Source: Apus apus (Eukaryota > Chordata > Aves > Apodiformes > Apodidae). From it: 64,000 nt of DNA. The position numbers were made by a program, and so were the translations under genes. Within the stretch, counting starts at the first letter, position 1, and each line of letters opens with the position of its first letter. The notes below the pieces were generated by a model, which was given only the letters and a program-made list of their open reading frames with translations, was not told where the DNA came from and ran no database searches. Positions 22,335-32,226 of this stretch are shown here, one piece after another. The stretch lies in NCBI RefSeq assembly GCF_020740795.1, contig NC_067312.1:65058905-65122904 (forward strand). Direction: 5' to 3'.

Positions 22335-22907
22335 GGCCGAGCTCAGCTCCCTGTGCTTTTTTGTTTTGCTTTTCCTGCCCCTGTCTCTTCTCCTCCACCC
22401 CCTGGGGAACAAGCAAGAGCAGCACAGGATCCTGAGGGCAGTCCCACAGGTGTGTCACTGGAGGGAAGGAGCTTTTCCTCTTCTGTTGCTGGGAAAGGGA
22501 ACTTGGTGTTTGCTGGGTGGGTGCTCAGAGCAGCAGAAGAGCAGAGGGGCACTGGGTGGGGCTCAGTGCTGTGGCCTGGGGCGCTCTGCCTTGCCCAGCT
22601 GCCTTTGCCAGCCTCTCCCACCCTGCGCTGCTTCCAGGGCCTGCCGCAAAGCCAGCGGGCTGGCTGGGCTGGAGCCTGGAGCTGGGCTGAGCTCCATGGA
22701 GTCCTGTCTCCCGGCAGCTCCAGGCAGGCTTTGTTTTGGGCCAGTGTGGTCCAGGCACCCAGGAGGTGTCTGCCCGATGCTGTGGAGCGGAGGGGAGCGA
22801 CAAGTGCCCTGGCGCAATCCTGCCCTTGAGCTGCATTCGCTGCCCTTCAGATCTGAACAGTCACTGGGAAGATTTCACGGGATCTGCTCTGCTCTTTTTT
22901 TACAGGC

Positions 22908-23468
22908 ATGGCTTCTGATCATGGGCACCCAGATTCCCAGCTGCCTTCAGGAGACGGGCGCTCAGATTCCGAGCTGGGAGACACAGGTGAGGTGCTTGGA
23001 CACCTGCAGGCTAAGTCATGGCTTTCTGCTTCCTTCGGGAGCTGCCAGCTCCAAGCCCAAACGTGGGCGAGGAGCCTCTTGCGGGTGAGAGAACCACACA
23101 ACTGCTGGTGCCCTCTGAGTGGCTGGCTGGATTCTATCTCTGAGTCTAGCACAATATATGATGAAACTTCATGTCGGTATTTGGTTGCAGATGGGGCTCC
23201 CACTCCATCTCCTCAGCTGGATCCTGCACTGGTGGTCACCTCACATCCCGGGGGTCAGCAAGCAGTCTTGGCTGACTTCACAGGCCATGTCCTCATTTTC
23301 TTAATTTTGATTAGTGAGAAGTTTAACTTAATACTTTCTTTTAAGGTTCTCAAGGAGCTAGTCACAGTTTCCCAGAGGGCAAATGCTCTGGGCATCCACC
23401 AGGAGCACTGCAAGAAGTCCTGGAAATATTGGAGAAGGAAGCACATGGTGGGCCTCTCTCTCTCTTAA
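22908..23468 (+). CDS. Hypothetical exon/ORF in unit B
   Basis: Counterpart of the frame at 9018-9578, same length (186 codons), with amino-acid changes mainly in the last third. The donor near 22985 and acceptor near 23190 are conserved, and splicing them again keeps the frame. I do not recognise the product. Preservation of an open frame in both copies may simply reflect recent duplication. Confidence 0.25.
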   Translation: MASDHGHPDSQLPSGDGRSDSELGDTGEVLGHLQAKSWLSASFGSCQLQAQTWARSLLRVREPHNCWCPLSGWLDSISESSTIYDETSCRYLVADGAPTPSPQLDPALVVTSHPGGQQAVLADFTGHVLIFLILISEKFNLILSFKVLKELVTVSQRANALGIHQEHCKKSWKYWRRKHMVGLSLS

Positions 23469-23534
23469 GCAGGAGACTTGGGAAGCTAATGTGCATGTGT
23501 GCTGATCCATGTGTGCAGAAGCCACAGCCTGCCT

Positions 23535-24150
23535 GAGCAGAAAGGGGTTGGTCAGAGCCTGGCTGCCCTGACTCTCAGTGTCATGCTTTGCTGGTGAGCT
23601 GCAGACTCTGCTGCCAGTTGTGGCTGGAGCTGAGTCGAGGGGCAGCTGCTGCCCCAGTGACACCATCACTGGCCAGATCTGTTTGTGGCAGGCAGTGGTG
23701 TCCAGCTGGCAGGAAGATCAGTTAGGGTCAGTTTCTGCTGAAGGAACAGGAGCAAATCAGTCAACAGGCAAGCCAGGTAGCTGCTGCTGCTGTGGTCCCT
23801 GCCTGCTAACCACCTGTGGTGAGACTTACTCCCACATCTGCAGGCTCTAAGGCTAGGTTTCAGGGGAAGTCATCCATACTTTATAAGAATACCTCGACCA
23901 TCTCAGGAATAAAGTAACCTATCCACCCACAGGGACTTTTAAAATGCTTCTAGCTGTGGCGTGGAGTTAGTCAAACCATGCTGGCTCTCTTGTTTTGTGT
24001 GTGGTGGCCGGAGTCCCAGCGCTCTTGGCCACAATAGAGTGAGGTTTGTCAGGGTGTGCAGACTGACATGTGGCTTGTTCCTTTTCTCTTTCAGCCAGCA
24101 AGGATGTGGCTCAAACTGCCCGTTTCCTGGTGACCAAGAGGTTATTATTT
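23535..24150. other. Non-genic stretch
   Basis: No coding feature supported between unit B and the CR1. Confidence 0.3.
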
Positions 24151-24154
24151 TATA

Positions 24155-25020
24155 GAATAGAATCATAGAACTATTCATGTTGGAAAATAGCCTTGGGATC
24201 ACAGAGTCCAACCATCATCCCTACTCTACAAAGTTCACCCCTAAACCAGATCCACCAACACCACATCTAAACAACTCTTAAACACATCCAGGGATGGTGA
24301 CTCAACCTCCTCCCTGGGCAGCCTATTCCAGTGTTTAACCACTCTTTCTGTGAAAAAAAAGTTTCCTAATGTCCAGTCTAAACCTCCCCTGTTGCAGCTT
24401 GAAGCCATTCCCTCTTGTGCTGTCGCTAATTACCTGTGAGAAGAGACCAGCACCAACCCCTCTACAGTGACCTTTCAGGTAGTTGTATAGCCTGATGAGG
24501 TCTCCCCTCAGCCTTCCCTTCCTCAAACTAAACATTCCCAGTTCCTTCAAGTGTTCTTCACAAGATTTATTCTTTAGGCCCTTCACCAGCTTCATTGCCC
24601 TACTCTGTACTCGCTCCAGCACCTCGAGATCTCTCTTGAATTGAGGTGCCCAAAAACTGGACACAATACTCCAGGTGTGGCCTCACCAGTGCTGAGCACA
24701 GGGGGAAAATCACCTCCCTACTTCTCCTGGTCACACTATTTCTAATGCAAGCCAGGATGCATTGGCTTTCTTGGCCACCTGGGCACACTGCTGGCTCATA
24801 TTCAGCCCCTTGTCAGTTAGAACCCCCAGGTCCTTTTCTGCCAGACACTTTCCAGCCACACTTCCCCAAGCCTGGAGCGTTGCCTGGGGTTGTTGCAGCC
24901 CAAGTGCAGGACCTGGCACTTGGCCTTGTTGAAGCCCAGACCATTAACATTAGCCCAACTATCCAATCTAACCAAGTCTCTCTGTAGAGCCTTCCTATCC
25001 TCATGCAGATCAACATAATG
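24155..25020 (-). mobile_element. CR1 LINE 3' fragment, about 860 bp
   Basis: The plus strand begins AGAATAGAATCATAGAA, the reverse complement of a CR1 3' end, and continues with TTGGAAAATAGCCTTGGGATCAC, CTGGGCAGCCTATTCCAGTG, GTCTCCCCTCAGCCTTCC, CCAGTTCCTTCAAGTGTTCTTC, TGTACTCGCTCCAGCACCTC and CAGGTGTGGCCTCACCAGTG. The high-coordinate end reaches into the CR1 ORF2 C-terminal coding region (a decayed minus-strand frame encodes [10 protein letters not shown]-type sequence). This is the longest CR1 in the window. Confidence 0.92.
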
Positions 25021-25730
25021 GAACCCAGTGGGACAGAGGGTCTTCTGTGGAGCAGATGTTCTGCTGGGGATCCCTGGGGCACTGGGTAGCTTGCGAGCAG
25101 TTGGGGATCACTGGGTTGGGTTCAGCAAGAGCTCACTGGCGGTCCAAGCCAGCTGTGCAACCAGCTATCCCAGCAAGGCTCATGGGATGCTCAGGAACTT
25201 TGCTGCCTTCTTTGAGGGGCAGTTAGTTCAAGCAGGTGGCCAGGCTCCCTGTAGGCACTCCAGAGTCACTCCAGTGCTATTTAGAGCTGAAGCTTCAGAG
25301 CTCTGCCCAAAAATCCTTTGGGAGAGACCAGAGCCTTCCTGAAACCTGAAGAGGGTCAGTTTGCTACTTGACTGCCATCTCAGGAGTTGCACTGGGAATG
25401 GTCTTCTCAGATGGAGCAGAGGTCCGGGCTGGCAAGTGACCCAGCCACTGGCTTTCTCCCTCCAAGTGAGGCCACCATCATGTGTCCAGGACTGCAGGTC
25501 TTGCCAAGGTTTGCAGGGCAGGTGCAGCAGCTCGTGTGGCCCAACAGAGACGAGAAAAGGCACAGAGGGAGAGGAGCTGCAATGGGGTCAGTGATACTAG
25601 TTCTCAGTATTTCTCCTCCAGAGTAGCTCCACCTCCTCTGTAGCTCCACTCTTTAGTAATTAGGGGGTTGACTTGATGGATTCATGGTGGCCTGCCTGCC
25701 TCTGACCCTCCTGCCTGAGTTTGTGTTTCC
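25021..25730. other. Non-genic stretch
   Basis: No gene recognised. Short frames occur on both strands without domain or splice evidence. Confidence 0.3.
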
Positions 25731-25735
25731 TCTGC

Positions 25736-26555
25736 AGAAATGGCTCAGGAATTCCAGCAATTCCTGGAGAAAATTCCCAGTCAGCTGAAGTGCCTCTGAG
25801 AGCTGGTGAATAAGAATCTGCTCTGGAGCGCGGGTTCTGGCAGGAGAGCACAGGCTCTGATTTCTCTGGTGTGCACCAGGCTGTGAGGCATCTCCAGGAT
25901 GACAGTGCAAAGGTGGCTGAAGGGTGTGGGGAAGAATCAGAACCCTCTGCATTTGCCAAATGTCCCTTCAACCCAGAGTTCATCTGTTCTGAGTTAGCTC
26001 CATAGACACCTTGTTTTCTGACAGCACTAGCAACCCTGCTGCCAGTGGCTTCCCTCCCACCAGGAGGTATAAGGGCAAAGTGGATCTGTCTGTAAAGGAG
26101 AGCTTGTGCTGTACCAGCTCAGCTGCTTCCATCAGACCAGTCACTGATTTTATTCCAGGCCTCTCAAGCAGGCCAGAAGCCAAAGGCAGCTGGAGAACAG
26201 GGAGGTGCAGTGCCAGTACATCTATGCCTCCCAGGATCTCCTGGTCCAGCAGCAGCAGAAGAGGGAAGGGCAAGAAGACAATCAGCCCTCTCACCAATGT
26301 TTCCACCCCCAGCTTGACGACAGCCCCAGCAGTGTGGTCAACAAGCGGCTGGGAGGCTCCCAGCCCAGCCCCATGTGCCACAAAGGCCACGGTCCCCTCA
26401 GCTCTTCTCACTGGATGCCCCTGCCAGAGGAGCTTGAAGCCACAGCCACAGCTGCAGCCCATGAGCACCAGCCCAAGGCCAGCGAAGCCTCCAAGGGCCC
26501 CAGTGTGCCCCTCCCCGACCTGAAACAAAGGAAGTCCACCCAACAGTCCAAGTAC
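25736..26555 (+). pseudogene. Unrecognised coding-like exon remnants, Gln-rich
   Basis: An acceptor-like pyrimidine tract/CTGCAG at about 25736 precedes a frame starting MAQEFQQFLEKIP that meets a stop after about 17 codons. A second acceptor-like site (TTTATTCCAG, near 26158) precedes an open frame of over 130 codons that includes a helical, Gln-rich stretch (DLLVQQQQKREGQEDNQ) and an Ala/His/Lys-rich part. It is cut near 26556 by an LTR-like sequence. I do not recognise the family. A relation to the QRICH2-like gene is possible only on composition. Confidence 0.3.
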
Positions 26556-26814
26556 TGTTCAGTCGGCATTCTTTATTCAGGGTGCCGGACGCACAGGGGA
26601 TAGCTCCTCCAAAGTGTGCGTGCCTTACAGGGTAAGGTGAGAGATAGATACACAGCTGATACTCAATTCTGTGTAATATTTCTAAGAAACGGTTTAGATA
26701 TTCATTAGTCTCCCAAGAAATCATTTACATAAGTGTCCGCCCATTATCACATGTGTGTTAAGTCCATGAGGGTCTCCTGGGGGTCATTTACTTCATCCTT
26801 GAGTCTTCCTCACA
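26556..26814 (-). mobile_element. ERV LTR fragment
   Basis: It begins TGTTCAGTCGGCATTCTTTATT on the plus strand; read on the minus strand this gives a polyadenylation-like AATAAAG near the R/U5 border. It contains the block GGTGCCGGACGCACAGGGGA and ends CTTCCTCACA directly at the mitochondrial sequence. No target-site duplication is visible, so it may be truncated by the NUMT junction. Confidence 0.45.
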
Positions 26815-27565
26815 GGAACCTTTGGCCACAGGAGTAATCCTACTACTGACTGTTATAGCAACTGCCTCTGTAGGCTACGTCCTACCACGAGGCCAAATAT
26901 CATTCTGAGGCGCTACAGTCATCACCGACCTTTTCTCAGCAATCCCACACATCGGCCAAACCCTCATAGAATGGGCTTGAGGGGGATTTTCAGTAGACAA
27001 CCCCACATTAACCCCATTCTTCGCCCTACACTTCCTCCTCCCCTTCCAAATCGCAGGCCTCACCCTCATTCACCTCACCTTCCTCCACGAATCAGGATCA
27101 AACAACCCACTAGGAATCATATCAAACTGCAACAAAATCCCATTCCACGCCTACTTCTCCACAAAAGACCTACTAGGATTCATCATCATACTCACCCCAC
27201 TAATAAACCTAGCCCTATTCTCCCCCAACCTACTAGGAGACCCCGAAAACTTCACCCCAGCCAACCCCCTAGTAACACCACTCCATATTGGAGGAGTCCT
27301 AGCTCTCGCTGCTTCTGTACTAATCCTATTCCTAAGCCCGTTCCTCCACAAGTCCACACAAGGCACAATAACATCCCGACCTCTATCACAAATCCTGTTC
27401 TGAACCCTAGTAGCTAACCTACTCATACTAACCTGAGTCAGTAGCCAACCAGTAGAACATCCATTCATCATCATTGGTCAATTAGCCTCCCTCACCTACA
27501 TCACCATCCTCCTAGTCCTCTTCGCCCTTACCGGGGCCCTAGAAAACAAGACATTCAACTACTAA
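26815..27565 (+). pseudogene. cytb 3' part within NUMT, internally deleted
   Basis: Read in the vertebrate mitochondrial code this is cytochrome b from the GVILLL/YVLPRGQISFWGATVI region to the stop TAA at 27563-27565, without premature stops. About 20 codons are missing between PLHI and [10 protein letters not shown] (around 27289), a deletion of 60 bases in frame. It removes the conserved PEWY motif of the quinol-oxidation site. The N-terminal half is absent. Confidence 0.95.
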
Positions 27566-27568
27566 AAT

Positions 27569-27633
27569 ACTCTAGAAGTTTATAAAAGCATTAGCCTTCT
27601 AAACCAAAGAATTCAGATTATGCTCCTTAGAGT
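27569..27633 (+). pseudogene. tRNA-Thr copy in NUMT
   Basis: Cloverleaf-like sequence in the position of mitochondrial tRNA-Thr, with matching ACTCTAG/CTTAGAGT acceptor ends. The anticodon loop reads CTTCTAA, so the expected TGT anticodon has become TCT. The copy has decayed and is not a functional tRNA gene. Confidence 0.8.
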
Positions 27634-27649
27634 TTCCCAAACCAAAGCA

Positions 27650-27719
27650 TCAGAAATAAAAGGGCTCAAACCTCTATCTCCAACTCCCAAAGCTGGCATT
27701 TTTCATTAAACTATTCTGA
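27650..27719 (-). pseudogene. tRNA-Pro copy in NUMT
   Basis: On the minus strand it begins TCAGAATAGTTTAATG, has anticodon TGG in CTTTGGGAG, and closes with ATTTCTGA pairing to the 5' end. The structure is well kept, but it is a mitochondrial-type tRNA without nuclear promoter boxes. Confidence 0.85.
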
Positions 27720-27726
27720 CCATCCA

Positions 27727-28036
27727 CCTAACTGCCCGAATCACCCCACGAGAAAGCCCCCACACTAGCTCCAACACAACAAACAGAATCAACACTAAAC
27801 CCCACCCATCCACTAAAAACATCCCCACCCTGAAAGAATAGAACATAGCCACACCACTAAAATCGAACCGAACAGAGAACATCCCCTCACTATCAACAGT
27901 CACCACCCCCAACTTCCACCCCTCAACAAAACCTCCCACCACCACTCCTACAACCAACACCAGAACAAACCCAGCCCCATACCCCATAACACGCCAATCC
28001 CCCCCTGTTTCAGGAAAAGGGTCGGCTGCCAACGAG
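27727..28036 (-). pseudogene. ND6 3' part in NUMT
   Basis: On the minus strand the frame from LAADPFPE to RGVIRAV matches the C-terminal 100 or so residues of avian ND6, ending at AGG (27727-27729), a mitochondrial stop. The N-terminal half is missing: at about 28036 the sequence becomes nuclear. The standard code reads through both ends, producing a chimeric 172-codon frame with no biological meaning. Confidence 0.93.
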
Positions 28037-29045
28037 TCCTGTCTCCTCTCCCGTTTATCTCTGCTGACTCTGCAGCAGAATTGGTTACAGTGGGCATCCC
28101 TAGTCACAGTTGAATGGCTTCTTTCTTCTTCAAGGAGAAGTTTTTCTTCCCTAAAACTACAGTTAAGCTCACACAAAAGGCTTTTACAACTCACTAGCAG
28201 TAGGCCCAGATGAGAGATGTACACCCTACAAGCAGTTAACTATTTGAAGCCAGAGTTTGGTTAATGCTCTGTTTCACACCCTTGCCTCTTGAACCTCCTG
28301 GCTTCCAACAGTGCCAGAGCTGCCACACACACAGATGGGCCCGGACCACCCCCTGCCCTCAGAACTGCCCTTGGCTTGCCCCTCTCTCCAGGGAAAGCCC
28401 CTCCGAGTGTTCACAGAGCCCAAGCCCAAACCTGGGCTGCCCCTACAGGGGAGGGAAAGAACTCATTCCATCTCCACTGCCTCGTCAAGAGCTAGTTTAT
28501 TCTGTTACAACTCATTGATTGTTAAGTTTTGTTACCTCATTGTTAGGTGCTAAGTGTTGTATTACCTCTTGTGGGGAGGTCTCTCACCACAGCCTGAGTT
28601 GCTAGGACACCCTGGCTGAGGTGAACATCTGGCATTTATTGCAACAGCTAACAGGGTGATTTCAGCTGGCAGCTTCCCTGGTAAGGAGGGAGACATCACC
28701 CTTGCAGTTCTCACTGCCTAAGGCAATACCACCCCTTGCTGTTTTTAGTTTCTGACTTTGCTCTGCCTCTGTTGCTGGATCTGTTCTTGTCCAGGCTGGG
28801 TCACTTTTCACTAACACTTGCCAAGTAAGAAGAGGTTTCAGAAGAGTGCCCATGAGCTGAAGGGCCACTTAAAGCGTCTTACAGCAGAGACCCCAGGGGA
28901 GCCTAGCCAGAAACTAACTAGGCATTCCAGAACACCCAGCCTCTACGTACTTCCGGGCTCATTGCAGCCACCTCATGCAGAGGTTTGGAAAAAAAACCTC
29001 CCAACAACTCGCTCTTTTCAGTGCTTGCACAGACAGGTTATGCAC
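28037..29045. other. Non-genic stretch
   Basis: No gene recognised between the NUMT and the membrane-type exon at 29051. Confidence 0.3.
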
Positions 29046-29050
29046 AGCAA

Positions 29051-29154
29051 CTACCACAGCACTAGGAAGACCAAGAATCCCACAGCACCGAGGATGAAGT
29101 AGGTCCAGACTGAAGCAGACTTTCCTGCATTTGACTTTGTCTTCCCATCCATGC
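29051..29154 (-). CDS. Candidate terminal exon coding a transmembrane segment
   Basis: On the minus strand a strong acceptor (TTCTTCTTCCTCCAG) is followed by a 104-base open block in phase 1 ending with TAG at 29051-29053. It encodes a short polar linker with Lys and Ser (MDGKTKSNAGKSAS) and then a hydrophobic helix (VWTYFILGAVGFLVFLVLW) that ends at the stop. Phase-1 membrane exons of this kind occur in immunoglobulin-superfamily receptors, but no Ig domain is visible upstream within the window, so the parent gene is unknown. It may be an isolated exon of a fragmentary gene. Confidence 0.35.
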
Positions 29155-29159
29155 CTGGA

Positions 29160-29970
29160 GGAAGAAGAATTCTGCACTTTAAGAGTGAACACTATGGGTA
29201 ATCTCACAGAAGCTCTGACGTTGCCAGGACCTGTTCTCCCACTTGGTTGGCATCTCTGACCCAGTGAACGTCCTGGGGCTGTAATGTTTCCTCACCTTCA
29301 GCAGCAACAAAGAAATGCCCCAAGCCCTTGAAAATCAAGGCACTCTGCAGCCTCTCTTTCTCCTCTCAGCTTTGTTGACACTCTGGGATGGCTGTAACCC
29401 AGTGCTCCCAGTGTCACAGGTTTGCCCCCCTTTCTTGGCCCTCCTTCCCACGTGGGCACAGTTTCTTCTGTGCTCGCCCCCTTCGCTCTGTGCCACTTCC
29501 CAGCGCTGCTGCACAGAGGCTCCCTGAGCCTTTGGGACAGGCTGTCCCACTGAACAGACCTCATGAGGTCAGAGGGAGACACATGGGGAGCACAGTGACG
29601 GGACCACTCGCTCCTTTGAGCAACAGGGACCAAAACCCTCCCTGTGGCAGGCAGGGCCAGCTCCAGCTCTCCCTCCCCAGCCCCACACCCACACCCTGGG
29701 GGACGGGGTCAGGCCCTCTCAGGAGACACCTGAACCTTGCTCTCTCTTCTCCAGCACAGGCACCGCTTGCATGCCCCTAGTTTGCAGGGCTTCTCTCCCA
29801 CTTGAGGCCCCCTGAAAGACTGCTCAGTACCTGGATTCTTTCCCGAAAATTCCTATCTCCTGGCCTGGTGGGATTCCTTGAGGCTGGACAGCACTGCCAA
29901 CATCAAAGAGAGGCAAAGCCTCAGCATGGCTCAGGCACAGAGGATGCAGGAGGACAGTGCAGGTTCCCTC
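29160..29970. other. Non-genic stretch
   Basis: No recognised coding content. It separates the membrane-type exon from the inverted unit C. Confidence 0.3.
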
Positions 29971-29975
29971 CAAGC

Positions 29976-30484
29976 CTGAAGGCACCTGGGAATCTGGGTG
30001 CCCATCATCAGAAGCCATGCCTGTAAAAAAAGAGCAGAGCAGATCCCGTGAAATCCTCCCGGCGACTGTTCAGACCTGAAGGGCAGCGAATGCAGCTCAA
30101 GGGCAGGATTGCGCCAGGGCACTTGTCGCTCCCCTCTGCTCCACAGCATCGGGCAGACACTTCCTGGGTGCCTGGACCACGCTGGCCCAAAACAAAGCCT
30201 GCCCGGAGCTGCCAGGAGAAAGGACTCCATGGAGCTCAGCCCGGCTCCGGGCTCCAGCCCAACCAGCCCGCTGGCTTTGCGGCAGGCCCTGGAAGCAGCG
30301 CAGGGTGGGAGAGGCTGGCAAAGGCAGCTGGGCAAGGCAGAGCGCCCCAGGCCACAGCACTGAGCCCCACCCAGTGCCCCTCTGCTCTTCTGCTGCTCTG
30401 AGCACCCACCCAGCAAACACCAAGTTCCCTTTCCCAGCAACAGAAGAGGAAAAGCTCCTTCCCTCCAGTGACACACCTGTGGGA
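29976..30484 (-). repeat. Third, partial and inverted copy of the duplicated unit (copy C)
   Basis: On the minus strand this matches the middle of copies A and B (about 8553-9062 and 22443-22952), from the CACAGGTGTGTCACTGG border to the CCAGATTCCCAG...CCTTCAGG exon-like block. It lacks the promoter block and the downstream exon-like parts. The high-coordinate boundary falls at the likely acceptor GTCCCACAG, beyond which a different upstream sequence (a Glu/Pro-coding GAGGAGCC repeat near 30500) is joined. This suggests an alternative first exon or a breakpoint at a splice site. Confidence 0.8.
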
Positions 30485-30839
30485 CGGCCGTGAGGCTCCT
30501 CTGGCACAGGCTCCTCTGGCTCAGAGGTCGGGTGGCCACAGCCTGCAGTCACAGCTGAAAAGGAGCACCATGCCAGGACAAATTGTGATCTACCTCTGCA
30601 TTGCTCAGCCCTCTGGAGGGACTGGAAGGGGGGGCAGGTAATGGCGTGGCCCTTAGCCAAGGGGGGAAGATTTCCAAAGCCCTCCAAGCACTGCCCCCAC
30701 TTGCCACCACCTCGGAAGGGCAGGGCTCCCTCAGGGGAGCCAGAGACTCAGCCCTCACTAAGGAGGCTTTGGGGCTCCCAGCTCGTCACTGAGCTGACAC
30801 AGCCTCAGTTCCTTCATCTCCAAAGCCTCACGCTGGGCC

Positions 30840-31690
30840 TCCAAGACCCCTTCTGAGGGTGGTGCAAAAGCATCATTTCAGGGCACAGACCCTCATCTCA
30901 GGCTTCGCAGCCTCATTCTCAAACCCAAAGCCCCATTCCTGGGCCCAAACCCTCCTCTGGACAGCCCAGACTGCCCCTGAAGGGAGCTCAAACCCTCTTC
31001 TACAGCTCCAAGCCTCACTTGCAGTGCCCACAGCCCCGGATCCAGCAGCAAAGCTTCGTTTCAGGGGGCCACAGAGGAACCACAGGGTTCCCCTCTGCTG
31101 CAGACTCTGTCCAAAGCATCAGGGAGAGCATCTGGCCCATCCTAGTTAGAGCCCAAAGTCTCACTCAGAGGGCCAAAGCCTCCTTTTCAGGCATCATCTC
31201 CTCATTTCAGTGTCTAAACTCTCTTTTCAGGCTCCAGAGCCTCATTTTTAGGGTCCCAATGCTCTGTTCCTTTGGCTATGTCTCCGGTTTAGTGTCCAAA
31301 GCCCCGTTTTCAGTCTCCCAATGCACATCTTCGGGCTCCCAAGTGGCATTTTGAGAGTCCAGCCAGACTTTGTGTGAAAGCCACCTCTGCAGATTAGAAA
31401 CCCTCCTTCTGATGCAACAAACGCCTATGTTAGGGCTCCAAGTCTCCTTTTGAGAGTCCAAAGCTTGGATTCTAGGGTTGAATGTCTCATTTCTACACCT
31501 TGCTAGGCGTCCAGAACCTCATTTTCAGGACCAAACACTCATGTTGAGCTTCCAAAGCCCAATTTTTAGAAGTTCCTCTGCAATTCGGAAGGCTCAAAGC
31601 CTCATTCTGAGGGCCCACACACTCATGTCGAGGGCTCAAAGCCTCATTTTCGGCTCCAGACTCCTCACGGAGGCTACCGAGCCCCATCTG
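30840..31690. repeat. Decayed ~30-bp minisatellite
   Basis: Repeated variants of AAAGCCTCATTTTCAGGG and GGGCTCCAAAGCCTC recur roughly every 30 bases over about 850 bp. No two units are identical, so the array is old. It is open in places but not protein-like. Confidence 0.7.
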
Positions 31691-32110
31691 CACCAAAACA
31701 CCCGTAAGAAGGCGGGCAGGGACCGCGGGCGGGCAGGGACCCCCAGGGAGCAGGCGAGCCCCCAAAAGCCAAGCAGCAGCAGGTTCAGTGTCTGTCCAAA
31801 GAGCAGCAGCAAGCAGCAGACAGGCAGCTTCTCGATGAGTCTCAGGGACTCTCCCCTTCGTCCCCGGCCGGCCAGCCTCTTCTTCCCGGCTCTTCCCTGC
31901 CAATCCCGCAGGGACCTTTTCCCGCCCCGCTGCTCCGTCCCTGGGCAGGCTCGCTGCTCGCAACACTGTTGCGGTTTTCCCGCCACGTCCCGCCCGAGGC
32001 TGGGCACTGCCTCATGGAGGCCGAGGTGTTGTTTTGTGGCAGAGCAGGCAGGCAGACAGCAGAGGGTTGAAGTGCCTGAGGGAGCAGCCATTTTAAGTCA
32101 GTGACGGCTG
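31690..32110. other. GC- and CpG-rich segment
   Basis: A CpG-rich block (CCGCGGGCGGGCAGGG, CCCCGGCCGGCCAGCC, CCCGCCACGTCCCGCCC) without an identifiable gene. It may be a promoter remnant; both strands have frames of about 150-200 codons with no recognised domain. Confidence 0.35.
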
Positions 32111-32226
32111 CTGACCTGAAGGACGTAGTATGTTCGTGAGAGGAAAAGATGCATTCTCACAGCCCTTCTCTGCCAAGCTGCTCTGTCACAGAGGAGAAGC
32201 TGCGGGCACCCGGCAGAGCTTACCTG

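Larger units (their letters stand above)
22031..23531 (+). repeat. Duplicated 1.5-kb unit, copy B
   Basis: Counterpart of 8141-9641 at a constant offset of 13,890 bases. Most positions agree. The largest difference is a short substitution cluster near 23300 (counterpart near 9410) with no change in length. The AP-1 site, TATA block, acceptors and donor of copy A are all kept. Confidence 0.85.
26815..28036 (+). other. Nuclear mitochondrial insertion (NUMT): cytb, tRNA-Thr, tRNA-Pro, ND6
   Basis: About 1.2 kb of contiguous avian mitochondrial DNA in C-rich, G-poor L-strand composition, unlike its neighbours. Order and strands are cytb (+), tRNA-Thr (+), tRNA-Pro (-), ND6 (-), the standard avian arrangement without a control region between Thr and Pro. 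It uses mitochondrial codons (TGA for Trp, ATA for Met, AGG as the ND6 stop), so it cannot be translated in the nucleus. The flanks are an LTR fragment on the left and unrelated nuclear DNA on the right. Confidence 0.97.

Noticed and set aside
24335-24788. Minus-strand frames around 24335-24788 as a host gene
   Set aside because: They are the CR1 ORF2 C-terminal region and 3' UTR, interrupted by stops.
26971-27417. 148-codon plus-strand frame in the NUMT
   Set aside because: It is an out-of-frame shadow of cytb, rich in Pro/His because of the C-rich mitochondrial strand.
27569-27719. tRNA-Thr and tRNA-Pro as working tRNA genes
   Set aside because: They lie inside a NUMT, one has an altered anticodon, and mitochondrial tRNAs lack the nuclear internal promoter boxes.
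27706-28224. 172-codon minus-strand frame containing ND6
   Set aside because: It is a chance fusion of nuclear flank and mitochondrial ND6 read in the standard code across the NUMT border.
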